Source of the DNA: JAYPUG01 sp038117265
Lineage (GTDB): Bacteria > Pseudomonadota > Alphaproteobacteria > UBA6615
NCBI GenBank assembly: GCA_038117265.1
Contig: JAYOFO010000057.1
Span: 1-14,832 of the forward strand
DNA length: 14,832 nt
Reading direction: 5' to 3'
The stretch's first letter is position 1; every line of letters begins with the position of its first letter. The notes under the pieces are model-generated. The model searched no databases. It saw only the letters and a program-made list of their open reading frames with translations, and was not told where the DNA came from. This document shows, one piece after another, positions 6,786-13,389 of the stretch. The position numbers and the translations under genes are program-made.

Positions 6786-8060
6786 TCACACGATCAGCGC
6801 GACGACGGCACCGGTCATGCAGGTGGCGATCGTCCCGGCCACGAGCGACTTCATGCCGAGCCCGATCAGCTCGCTCTTGCGCGCGGGCGCCATGGCGATC
6901 ATGCCGGCGAGCATGATGCCGACGCTGCCGAAATTGGCGAAGCTGCACAGGGCATACAGCAGGATGATGCGCGACCGTTCCGACAGGCCCGCCCCCGCGC
7001 TGCCCGCCAGGTCGAGATAGGCGATCAGCTCGTTGAGGACGATCTTGGTGCCGATCAGCGACCCGGCCACCGTCGCCTCCGCCCACGGAATTCCGATCAG
7101 CCAGGCCACCGGCGCAAGCACCCAGCCGAGCGCACGCTGCAGGGTCAGCGGTGCACCCCACACATCGGGCGCCAGGCCCAGGATCTGGTTCACCAGCGCG
7201 ACCGCCGCCACGAACACGATCAGCATCGCGATGATGCTGAGCAGCAGGCGCAACCCGTCCTGGGTGCCCTGGACCATCGCATCCATCGTGCTTTCGTAGA
7301 GGCCGCGCCCGGTGTCGAGCGCGGCATCGCCATCCTCGCGAACCAGGGTCGCACCCACCGGCACGTCGGAAGCGGGCACCATCAGCCGCGCCACGACGAT
7401 GGCGGCCGGTGCGCTGATCAGCGACGCCACCAGCAGGTGGCCGGCCGCGTTCTCGATCACCCCGCTCAGGAAGGTCGCATACAGGACCAGCACCGTCGCG
7501 GCGATCGTCGTCAGGCCGCAGGTCATGGTCACGAACAGGTCCGAGCGCGACATGCGCGCCAGGTGCGGCCGGATCAGGATCGCGGCCTCGACCATGCCCA
7601 CGAAGATGTTCGCCGCCGCGCCAACCGAAACGGGCCCCTCGATGCGCAGGGTCGCGCGCAGGCCCGCGGCGAAGGCGCGGATGACGCGCGGCATCACGCC
7701 CCAGTGCCACAGGAACGCCGACAGGGCCGACATCATCAGGACGATGGGCAGGGCGCGGAAGGCGAGCACGAAGCTTGCGCCGGGATGGCTTTCGGCGAAG
7801 GGCAGCGGGGCGCCGCCCAGGAATCCGAAGACCAGTCCCGTCCCGGCGCGGGTCGCGGTATCGAGGGCGAGGACCACGGTGTTGATGGCGCCGATCGCCT
7901 CGCGCACGACCGGCACCGAGAGTGCGACGGCGGCCAGGGCGAGTTGCACCGCGAGCCCGACCAGGACCAGCCGCGTCGACCAGCCGCGCCGGTTCTCGCT
8001 GAGTGCCCAGGCCAAGGCGATCAGAACCGCCAGGCCGACGACCGGTTGCAGATAGTGCAT
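6786..8060 (-). CDS. Concentrative nucleoside transporter (CNT/NupC family)
   Basis: This 424-residue inner-membrane protein has many hydrophobic segments from residue 3 to the C-terminus, as in the CNT family, which imports nucleosides with H+ or Na+. Diagnostic stretches are the re-entrant loop VGAAANIFVGMVEAAI (146-161), GTKIVLNELIAYLDL (337-351), and CSFANFGSVGIMLAGM (372-387). Glu158, Glu344, Asn376 and Ser379 align by eye with ligand-contacting residues of the Vibrio cholerae structure. The Gln-Thr pair that contacts the base there (GQTE) is Met-Val here (GMVE), so the substrate may differ from uridine-like nucleosides. The start ATG 8060 has GGGGGCACGCA ahead of it. A weak TTGACC (8100-8095) upstream may belong to a promoter. 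It is 99 nt downstream of the YCII gene and separated by 70 nt from the DUF2786 gene. Confidence 0.9.
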   Translation of the reverse strand: MHYLQPVVGLAVLIALAWALSENRRGWSTRLVLVGLAVQLALAAVALSVPVVREAIGAINTVVLALDTATRAGTGLVFGFLGGAPLPFAESHPGASFVLAFRALPIVLMMSALSAFLWHWGVMPRVIRAFAAGLRATLRIEGPVSVGAAANIFVGMVEAAILIRPHLARMSRSDLFVTMTCGLTTIAATVLVLYATFLSGVIENAAGHLLVASLISAPAAIVVARLMVPASDVPVGATLVREDGDAALDTGRGLYESTMDAMVQGTQDGLRLLLSIIAMLIVFVAAVALVNQILGLAPDVWGAPLTLQRALGWVLAPVAWLIGIPWAEATVAGSLIGTKIVLNELIAYLDLAGSAGAGLSERSRIILLYALCSFANFGSVGIMLAGMIAMAPARKSELIGLGMKSLVAGTIATCMTGAVVALIV

Positions 8061-8159
8061 TGCGTGCCCCCATTGCCGCCCCAGACGGCCACGGGGTCAA
8101 CGGCTACACGAGCGGGCGATTCGCGCGGACGGGGTTTCGCGGCGCGTCCGGAACCGGGA

Positions 8160-8474
8160 TCAGGCGTCGGGGTCGGGCACGCGCTGCCACACGGCCTCGA
8201 TTAGGCAGCTTTCGAACACGCCCTCGCGCGTGTAGGGGTCGTTCGCATGGAATGCCTCGACGGCCGCCCGGTCCGGCGCCTCGAACACCAGCAGGTTTCC
8301 GATCACCTTGCGGATATCCAGTTCGCCGCTCGTGTCGGTCCCGTCGGCGACGAGCCCGCCCCCGAAGACGATCATCGGCAGGAATTCGGCCTGATAGCGC
8401 GCATGCTCGGGCTGCAGCGCGGCCCGCCGCTCGGCAATCCCCGGACGATCCTTCCTGATAAGCACGTATCGCAT
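8160..8474 (-). CDS. YCII (YciI-like) family protein
   Basis: This 104-residue soluble protein has a ferredoxin-like alpha/beta pattern. Typical YCII features are the opening strand MRYVLIRKDRPG, a following helix with His24 (QPEHARY), the GGGL turn at 38-41, and HANDPYTREG (76-85) with the conserved Asp-Pro. The start ATG 8474-8472 is preceded by GGGGGAGAAA at normal spacing, which rules out the much longer in-frame extension upstream. Family members include 5-chloromuconolactone dehalogenase-like and other small enzymes or stress proteins; many have no known substrate. Several alphaproteobacterial homologues sit near catabolic genes, which fits here, but no function is proven. The flanking region upstream carries two hairpins. 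Confidence 0.88.
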   Translation of the reverse strand: MRYVLIRKDRPGIAERRAALQPEHARYQAEFLPMIVFGGGLVADGTDTSGELDIRKVIGNLLVFEAPDRAAVEAFHANDPYTREGVFESCLIEAVWQRVPDPDA

Positions 8475-8502
8475 CGGTTTCTCCCCCAATTCATCGAACA
8501 AC

Positions 8503-8519
8503 CCGGCCAGCATGGCCGG
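8503..8519. repeat. Short perfect inverted repeat upstream of the YCII gene
   Basis: CCGGCCA and TGGCCGG are perfect 7-bp arms around GCA. It lies 29 nt upstream of the YCII start codon, a suitable place for an operator or a leader hairpin. No T-run follows on either strand, so it is not an intrinsic terminator. Confidence 0.45.
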
Positions 8520-8527
8520 CACGAAGA

Positions 8528-8558
8528 ACGGGCCGAATCCTACCTGGATCCGGCCCGT
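8528..8558. repeat. Long imperfect hairpin in the intergenic region
   Basis: ACGGGCCG (8528-8535) pairs with CGGCCCGT (8551-8558). After one mismatch, ATCC pairs with GGAT around the loop TACCT, giving a 12-bp stem with a single mismatch. No T tract follows on the + strand; on the - strand only a few scattered T follow. It could be a weak terminator, a regulatory hairpin or a dispersed repeat unit. Confidence 0.5.
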
Positions 8559-8762
8559 CCTACACTTAGGAGGATTTGCCTCGCCGGCCGGGTTCCGGCT
8601 CCAAGAGCCGCGCCAGTTGGGGGTGAACGCGGCGTCCATTGGGGAGGTTGTGCGATGCTTTGTGTGGGAAGAAGCAGGGCCCAACCGGCGAGGAAACTCT
8701 TGCGATGCTTGCTTCGGCGTCCTTTCGTCTGACCGTCCATCGATCTGGTATTGAATATATGA

Positions 8763-9011
8763 TCTCAGGAAAAAACGCGCAATTTCAATCAGTTCTACAG
8801 CTTCTACGACATGGGGGCCGTCTGGAACCGGAATTCCACGGGGACGTTCCGGCGTCACTCCCTGTCGTCGACGGGATTCGGCCTGCGCGCCAACTTCCCC
8901 TGGTCGATCCGCACCTCCCTGGAAGCCGCACAGCCATTGACCCGGCCGGTCGAGACTCCGGGGAACAGCATGGACCCGCGCTACTTCTTTACCCTGTCGA
9001 TGAATTTCTGA
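8763..9011 (+). pseudogene. C-terminal remnant of a ShlB/FhaC/HecB-type (TpsB) outer-membrane secretion protein
   Basis: The frame is open only from 8763 (stop TGA 8760-8762) to TGA 9009-9011. It encodes 82 residues including NQFYSFYDMGAVWNR, then SLSSTGFGLRANFPW, then LEAAQPLTRPVET and the terminal DPRYFFTLSMNF. Alternating residues, an aromatic C-terminal Phe and the PL-R motif match the last strands of TpsB barrels, which export a large partner protein in two-partner secretion. A complete TpsB is about 550 residues with a signal peptide and POTRA domains; none of that precedes this fragment. No partner exoprotein gene is in the window. The ATG at 8811 is an internal Met, and no Shine-Dalgarno supports it. 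It is best read as a relic of a deleted gene. Confidence 0.65.
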
Positions 9012-9030
9012 TCCCTTTCCCCACCGAATC

Positions 9031-9049
9031 CTGCCGATATGATCGGCAG
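9031..9049. promoter_or_regulatory. Perfect palindrome (candidate operator) upstream of the SDR gene
   Basis: CTGCCGAT (9031-9038) and ATCGGCAG (9042-9049) are perfect 8-bp arms around ATG, 22 nt upstream of the SDR start and just ahead of its GGGAGGAA. The position between any promoter and the ribosome binding site suits a repressor site or a leader hairpin. No regulator gene is adjacent. Confidence 0.45.
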
Positions 9050-9071
9050 CAGAACCATTCGGGAGGAAATC

Positions 9072-9824
9072 ATGGGAACGCTCGACAACAAGGTCGCGAT
9101 CGTCACCGGGGCCGGCGGCGGCATCGGCCGCGCCATCTGCACGCGGTTTGCCGCCGACGGCGCGGCGGTCGTGTGCATCGACATCGACGAAGCACGGGTC
9201 GCGGCGACGGCGAAAGCCATCACGGATCCGGGCGGTCGGGCGACGGCGGTGACCGCCGATGTCGCATCCGAAGACACGGCGGAGGCGGCGGTCGCGCTGG
9301 CGCAATCCGCGTTCGGCGGGCTGGACGTCCTCGTCAGCAACGCCGTCTACGACCTTCCCCTGGCACCGCTCACCGAGATCGCGCTGGAAGACTGGCAGCG
9401 CACGATGGACGTGAACCTGAACAGCGCCTTCCTGCTCTCGAAGCACGCCATCCCGGCGATGGCGGCGGGCGGCGGCGGCAGCATCATCCTCGTCGCTTCC
9501 CAGCTCGGCCGCACCGCGAAGCCAGGGCGTCCCTGGTACTGCGCGCAAAAGGGCGGCCTGATCAACATGGCGCGCGCCATGGCGCTCGACCATGCCGGGC
9601 AGAACATCCGGGTGAACAGCCTGTCGCCCGGCCCGGTCGAGACAGACCGTTTCCTCCGGAACTTCGAGAGCCGCGAGGCCGCCCACGCCGTCAGCGGAAC
9701 GATGCTCGGACGGCTGGGGCGCCCGGAGGAGATCGCCGCCGGTGCGGCATTCCTGGCGAGCGACGATTCGTCCTTCATGACCGGCTCCGACCTGCTGATC
9801 GACGGCGGCTACACCGCCATGTAG
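9072..9824 (+). CDS. Short-chain dehydrogenase/reductase (classical SDR)
   Basis: This is a 250-residue cytoplasmic NAD(P)-dependent oxidoreductase of the classical SDR type. The Rossmann motif TGAGGGIG lies at 12-19. CIDID after the second strand (35-39) favours NAD(H). The usual NNAG is SNAV (89-92). The catalytic residues are Asn115, Ser143 (VASQ), Tyr156 and Lys160 (YCAQK). NSLSPGPVETD (182-192) is the usual loop, and the C-terminus reads DLLIDGGYTAM. The start ATG 9072 follows GGGAGGAAATC; an in-frame ATG 33 nt upstream lies inside the palindrome and lacks a ribosome site. hmgA follows after 56 nt but has a promoter-like sequence of its own. The substrate alcohol or ketone is unknown. 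Confidence 0.93.
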   Translation: MGTLDNKVAIVTGAGGGIGRAICTRFAADGAAVVCIDIDEARVAATAKAITDPGGRATAVTADVASEDTAEAAVALAQSAFGGLDVLVSNAVYDLPLAPLTEIALEDWQRTMDVNLNSAFLLSKHAIPAMAAGGGGSIILVASQLGRTAKPGRPWYCAQKGGLINMARAMALDHAGQNIRVNSLSPGPVETDRFLRNFESREAAHAVSGTMLGRLGRPEEIAAGAAFLASDDSSFMTGSDLLIDGGYTAM

Positions 9825-9827
9825 GCA

Positions 9828-9855
9828 TTGAATCGGTTGCATTTGAAACTAAAAT
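9828..9855 (+). promoter_or_regulatory. Sigma70-like promoter for hmgA
   Basis: TTGAAT (9828-9833) and TAAAAT (9850-9855) are 16 nt apart in an AT-rich island between the SDR stop and hmgA. They would start transcription at about 9862, roughly 19 nt before the chosen hmgA start. The in-frame ATG at 9854 falls inside the -10 element, which argues against it as the start codon. Confidence 0.45.
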
Positions 9856-9880
9856 GGCGCGACCAGAACGGGAGCGCCGC

Positions 9881-11197
9881 ATGGAGAATTCGCGTTCGAC
9901 AGGCCGGGACGGTTATCAAAGCGGGTTCGGCAACCACTTCGAGACCGAGGCGTTGCCGGGCGCCCTGCCGCGGGGCCAGAATTCTCCGCAAAGGGTGCCC
10001 TACGGCCTCTATGCCGAGGGCGTCAGCGGGACGGCCTTCACGGTTCCGCGGGCGCAATCGCGCCAGACATGGTGCTACCGAATCCGCCCGACCGCGCGGC
10101 AACCCGCTTACCGGCCCGCCGCGGTTCCCGGCTGGCGCACCGCCCCGGACGGGGCAGAACCGGCATCGCCCAACCAACTCCGGTGGGATCCGCTGCCGGT
10201 GCCCGACACGACCGTGGACCTGCTCGACGGCATGACGACCTATGCGACATGCGGCAACGCCCACGGGCACGCCGGAATCGCCATTCATCTCTATGCCGCG
10301 AACGTGTCGATGGCCGACCGGTTCTTCCACAACGCCGACGGCGAGATGCTGTTCGTCCCCCAGCTGGGGCGGCTGGTGCTGCACACCGAACTGGGGGTCC
10401 TGGACGCCGCACCGGGCGAGATCGCGGTGATCCCGCGCGGTCTCAAGTTCCGCGCCGAGCTGCCCGACGGCCCGTCGCGCGGCTACATGTGCGAGAACTA
10501 CGGCGCGCCGCTCCGCCTGCCGGAACTGGGGCCGATCGGCACCAACGGGCTGGCAAACCCGCGCGATTTCCGAGTCCCCGTCGCCCGCTTCGAGGATCGC
10601 GTCGGCACGTTCGAGATCGTGTTCAAGTTCGACGGCGGCTTCTGGTCGGCAGAGACCGGCCGTTCGCCCCTCGACGTTGTCGCCTGGCACGGCACCCATG
10701 TGCCCTACAAGTACGACCTGGCGAACTTCATGACGATCGGCACGGTCAGCTTCGACCATCCCGACCCCTCGATCTTCAGCGTGCTGACCTCACCCTCGCC
10801 CGATCCGGGTACGGCCAACCTCGACTTCGTGATCTTCCCGCCGCGCTGGATGGTCGCCGAGCACAGCTTCCGCCCGCCCTGGTTCCACCGCAACGTGATG
10901 AGCGAGTTCATGGGGCTGATCGAGGGCGCGTACGACGCCAAGGCCGCGGGGTTCCTGCCGGGCGGCGCCAGCCTGCACAACAGCATGGCGGGCCACGGCC
11001 CGGATGCCGAGACGTTCGACGCGGCGAGCCGCGCCGACCTCATGCCAGAGAAGCAGGAAGCGACCCTCGCCTTCATGTTCGAGACCCGCTACCTGCTGCG
11101 TCCCAGCGACGCCGCGATGGCAGCGCCGCACCTGCAGGCCGACTACCTCGACTGCTGGGCCGGGATCGAGGACCGGTTCGATCCCTCCGAACGATAG
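9881..11197 (+). CDS. hmgA: Homogentisate 1,2-dioxygenase
   Basis: This 438-residue enzyme opens the ring of homogentisate with O2 to give maleylacetoacetate, the central step of tyrosine and phenylalanine breakdown. It is full length and strongly typical: YQSGFGNHFETEALPGALP near the N-terminus, the cupin core, and SFDHPDPSIF with His293, equivalent to the human active-site His292. The iron ligands His336 and Glu342 (WFHRNVMSEF) and His372 (MAGHGPDAE) each lie one residue later than the human numbers. The start ATG 9881 follows GGGAGCG at good spacing; the ATG at 9854 has none. Neither fumarylacetoacetase nor maleylacetoacetate isomerase is nearby, so the pathway must be completed elsewhere. 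Expression probably comes from the promoter just upstream, with possible read-through from the SDR gene. Confidence 0.97.
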   Translation: MENSRSTGRDGYQSGFGNHFETEALPGALPRGQNSPQRVPYGLYAEGVSGTAFTVPRAQSRQTWCYRIRPTARQPAYRPAAVPGWRTAPDGAEPASPNQLRWDPLPVPDTTVDLLDGMTTYATCGNAHGHAGIAIHLYAANVSMADRFFHNADGEMLFVPQLGRLVLHTELGVLDAAPGEIAVIPRGLKFRAELPDGPSRGYMCENYGAPLRLPELGPIGTNGLANPRDFRVPVARFEDRVGTFEIVFKFDGGFWSAETGRSPLDVVAWHGTHVPYKYDLANFMTIGTVSFDHPDPSIFSVLTSPSPDPGTANLDFVIFPPRWMVAEHSFRPPWFHRNVMSEFMGLIEGAYDAKAAGFLPGGASLHNSMAGHGPDAETFDAASRADLMPEKQEATLAFMFETRYLLRPSDAAMAAPHLQADYLDCWAGIEDRFDPSER

Positions 11198-11274
11198 GCA
11201 TATCCTGCCCGATCGCCTAACCTCTGTTATCTCGTGCAAATGGGGACAGGTGCACGTGGGAACGGTTCTTCAAG

Positions 11275-11577
11275 GTGCTCGTCGCATTGTTGTCCATTGC
11301 CATATTCGTGCTGTGGCTATGGATGGTTGGCGGCACCGTTCTCCAGGCCAACGCCTCGCCATGGCATGACTTCGTCGTGACCAATTTCCTGTTCCTTGGG
11401 GGCATCCCTGGCGCAGGCGCGATTGCATTCGTCGTCGTCTACGTGTTCAAGGCGACGGACGGAGAGATCGAATTCGAGGCCGGCCCCGTTAAGTTTCGTG
11501 GGGCGTCGGGGCCGGTCGTCCTCTGGGTTCTGTCGTTTCTCGCCGTTGTGGGCGGTATCAACTGGCACGTTGGCTAG
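11275..11577 (+). CDS. Small three-helix membrane protein of unknown function (start uncertain)
   Basis: About 100 residues with three likely transmembrane segments: roughly 2-23 (VALLSIAIFVLWLW), 35-58 (NFLFLGGIPGAGAIAFVVVYVF) and 80-94. A short soluble stretch, KATDGEIEFEAGPVKFRGASGP, lies between helices two and three. The frame is open back to 11221 but contains no ATG, GTG or TTG before GTG 11275, which lacks a Shine-Dalgarno at proper distance. The residues just before it (WERFFK) look like a real N-terminus. Removing one G from the GGG at 11258-11260 would put a GTG at 11256 in frame as MERFFKVLVALL, so a one-base indel or sequencing slip is possible. The gene converges on the CocE-like hydrolase with only 12 nt between the stops. 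I do not recognise a function. Confidence 0.6.
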   Translation: MLVALLSIAIFVLWLWMVGGTVLQANASPWHDFVVTNFLFLGGIPGAGAIAFVVVYVFKATDGEIEFEAGPVKFRGASGPVVLWVLSFLAVVGGINWHVG

Positions 11578-11589
11578 CCCCAATGTCCT

Positions 11590-13362
11590 CTACTGCTTCT
11601 TCGGGATCACCGGCACCAGCAGGTGCGACTTGTGCTTCGGGCCCGAATGCAGGGTGACGTTCTTCCCGAACACCGACTTCGGCCGTGACTTCGCATCCTC
11701 GTGGACGAAGACGCCGCAGCCGTTGAACGGCGGGTAGCCCGGCAGGACCACTTCGTTGGTCGCACCCTGCCACTCATAGTCCTTGCCGCGCACGGTCAGC
11801 CCCAGCCGGTAGCCGGCCGGCACCACGATGCAGGTCGGCCAGATCTCGATGTCAAGCTCGTAGACCTTGCCCGGCATCAGCTGCTGCTTCTCGTCGTGGA
11901 CATGCCAGGGCTGCCACGGCTTCGACTTCTTCGGATCGGTCTTGCGGTGCGAGGCGCGCAGCCAGCCCTGGGCGATCGGCGTGTGCGGATCGACCGTGCC
12001 CTTGAAGGTGACCTCCTTCATGTCGGGCGAGAACAGGCGGACGACCAGGAACAGGTCGGCGTCCTTCGTCTCGGACGAGACGAACAGCTTGGCCGCCAAC
12101 GGGCCGGTGATCTCCACATCCTCCTCGGCCGGCGGCAACATGAACGTTACGCCGTCGCCCATGCCCTCGTAGGTCACCGTGCCCTTCTTCTCGGGCGCCT
12201 TGCGTTCGAGGCTCATATGGGCGGGATCGAGATAAAGTTTGGTCCACTTGGTGCGCTTGAGCGGCCACTCGTTCTCGCCGCGCTCGACATATTTCTCGCC
12301 GACATGGCGCACCTTCAGCAGCACCGGCGGCTTCTTGTCCCAGCCATTGTCCTCGTCCTTCAGGAAATGGCCGAAGAACTGCTTCTGAAGCTGCATGCCG
12401 TAGGCCGTGTAGAACTCGGTCCAGTGCTCCAGCCCGTGGCATTCCAGCCATTTGTGCTTCGAGGCGGCGTGCAGGAAGCCCATATAGTTGCCGCGCGGGT
12501 GCAGCCCCTGCCCGCCCCAGCTGGCGGCCGACAGGAACGGCACCTTGACCTTCGACCAGTCGGCCGAGCGGTCGCGGTGGAACTGGTCGTCCAGCGGGTG
12601 GCGGCGGATTTGGCCGTCGAAATCGACCCGGTTGCGCGCCAACTCCTTGGCCGGCAGCGTATCGGGGCCCGAGACGAGCTCACCGTTGGCGCGGCTGACG
12701 GGCCCGTTCTTGCCCAGCCCGTGCTGCACCGATTCCACCTGCACGCCATACCAGGTGCCGAGCCACGGGGTCAGGATGCCGCCGTGATAGGCCATGTCAC
12801 GGTAGAAGTCGGCCGCGCCCTCCCAGATGCACATCGCCGCCAGATGCTTGGGTTGCAGGCCCGCGACGTGCCACTGGTTTATCGCGTAGTAGGAGATGCC
12901 CGCCAGCCCGACCTTGCCGTTCGACCAGCGCTGGGCGCCGGCCCAGTCGATGCAGGTGGCGTAGTCGCGCGCCTCGCGCGGGGTGAAGCAATCGATCACC
13001 CCCGGCGAGCGGCCGGCGCCGCGCGAGTCCACGCGAATGCAGATATAGCCGTCCGGCACCCACTGCTCGGGGTCGTGGACCTCCCAGCTCTGGTGGATGT
13101 TCGTCGATCCCTCGATCGCGTCGGGATGGTCGCGCACGAACATGTTCCACGCCGCGGCATAGGCCTCCTGGTAGGAGAGGTCCTTGGCGTAGGGCCCGTA
13201 GGTCATGATGACGGGGTATTTGCCCCCGTCGTCGGGGCGATAGACGTTGGCGCGCAGCACCACCCCGTCGTCCATCATGATGGGAACGTCCCAGTCGACC
13301 CGCATACCCTCACGCACGTCGCTGCGAACAGGCTTCTCTTCTAGATAACGGATATCGTCCAT
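11590..13362 (-). CDS. CocE/NonD-family serine hydrolase (S15-like)
   Basis: This 590-residue hydrolase has an alpha/beta domain at about 25-330 followed by the jelly-roll C-terminal domain of the X-Pro dipeptidyl-peptidase/cocaine esterase group. Tyr55-Tyr58 (YGPYAKD) lies where CocE has its oxyanion Tyr. RVDSRGAGRSPG is at 110-121. The nucleophile is Ser157 in GISYYA (CocE has GVSYLG). His313 (GLEHW) is the probable catalytic His. The catalytic Asp of CocE lies in a Trp-Tyr-Asp motif; here the matching site reads WGG (282-284), so the acid is missing or supplied elsewhere. There is no signal peptide. The start ATG 13362 follows AGGGGAG. It lies 27 nt downstream of a paralog on the same strand, evidently one operon formed by duplication. 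Esters or amides are likely substrates; none can be named. Confidence 0.9.
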   Translation of the reverse strand: MDDIRYLEEKPVRSDVREGMRVDWDVPIMMDDGVVLRANVYRPDDGGKYPVIMTYGPYAKDLSYQEAYAAAWNMFVRDHPDAIEGSTNIHQSWEVHDPEQWVPDGYICIRVDSRGAGRSPGVIDCFTPREARDYATCIDWAGAQRWSNGKVGLAGISYYAINQWHVAGLQPKHLAAMCIWEGAADFYRDMAYHGGILTPWLGTWYGVQVESVQHGLGKNGPVSRANGELVSGPDTLPAKELARNRVDFDGQIRRHPLDDQFHRDRSADWSKVKVPFLSAASWGGQGLHPRGNYMGFLHAASKHKWLECHGLEHWTEFYTAYGMQLQKQFFGHFLKDEDNGWDKKPPVLLKVRHVGEKYVERGENEWPLKRTKWTKLYLDPAHMSLERKAPEKKGTVTYEGMGDGVTFMLPPAEEDVEITGPLAAKLFVSSETKDADLFLVVRLFSPDMKEVTFKGTVDPHTPIAQGWLRASHRKTDPKKSKPWQPWHVHDEKQQLMPGKVYELDIEIWPTCIVVPAGYRLGLTVRGKDYEWQGATNEVVLPGYPPFNGCGVFVHEDAKSRPKSVFGKNVTLHSGPKHKSHLLVPVIPKKQ

Positions 13363-13389
13363 GGAACGCTCCCCTTTGTCAGGCGGTGG

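Larger units (their letters stand above)
8475..8762. other. Intergenic stretch with hairpins and no recognisable intact gene
   Basis: I find no credible coding sequence here on either strand. The region contains two adjacent inverted repeats (8503-8519 and 8528-8558) and a decamer TGCGATGCTT that occurs at 8651-8660 and again exactly 50 nt later at 8701-8710. Its right end (about 8745-8790) is clearly more AT-rich than the rest of the window. It lies between the YCII start and a secretion-protein remnant and is probably decayed sequence. Confidence 0.5.

Noticed and set aside
8160..9842. A 560-codon - strand frame ending in the YCII protein
   Set aside because: Only its last 104 codons look like a protein family. 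The rest is antisense to the SDR gene and intergenic sequence, and a good ribosome site precedes the internal ATG at 8474.
8639..9880. Extension of the hmgA frame far upstream
   Set aside because: It overlaps the SDR gene in another frame and has no similarity. The ribosome site and family length place the start at 9881.
11578..11589. Terminator between the small membrane protein and the CocE-like gene
   Set aside because: Only 12 nt separate the stops and no hairpin with a T-run is visible there.
11701..13344. Long + strand frame opposite the CocE-like hydrolase
   Set aside because: It is the mirror frame of a confident 590-residue hydrolase and has no domain pattern of its own.
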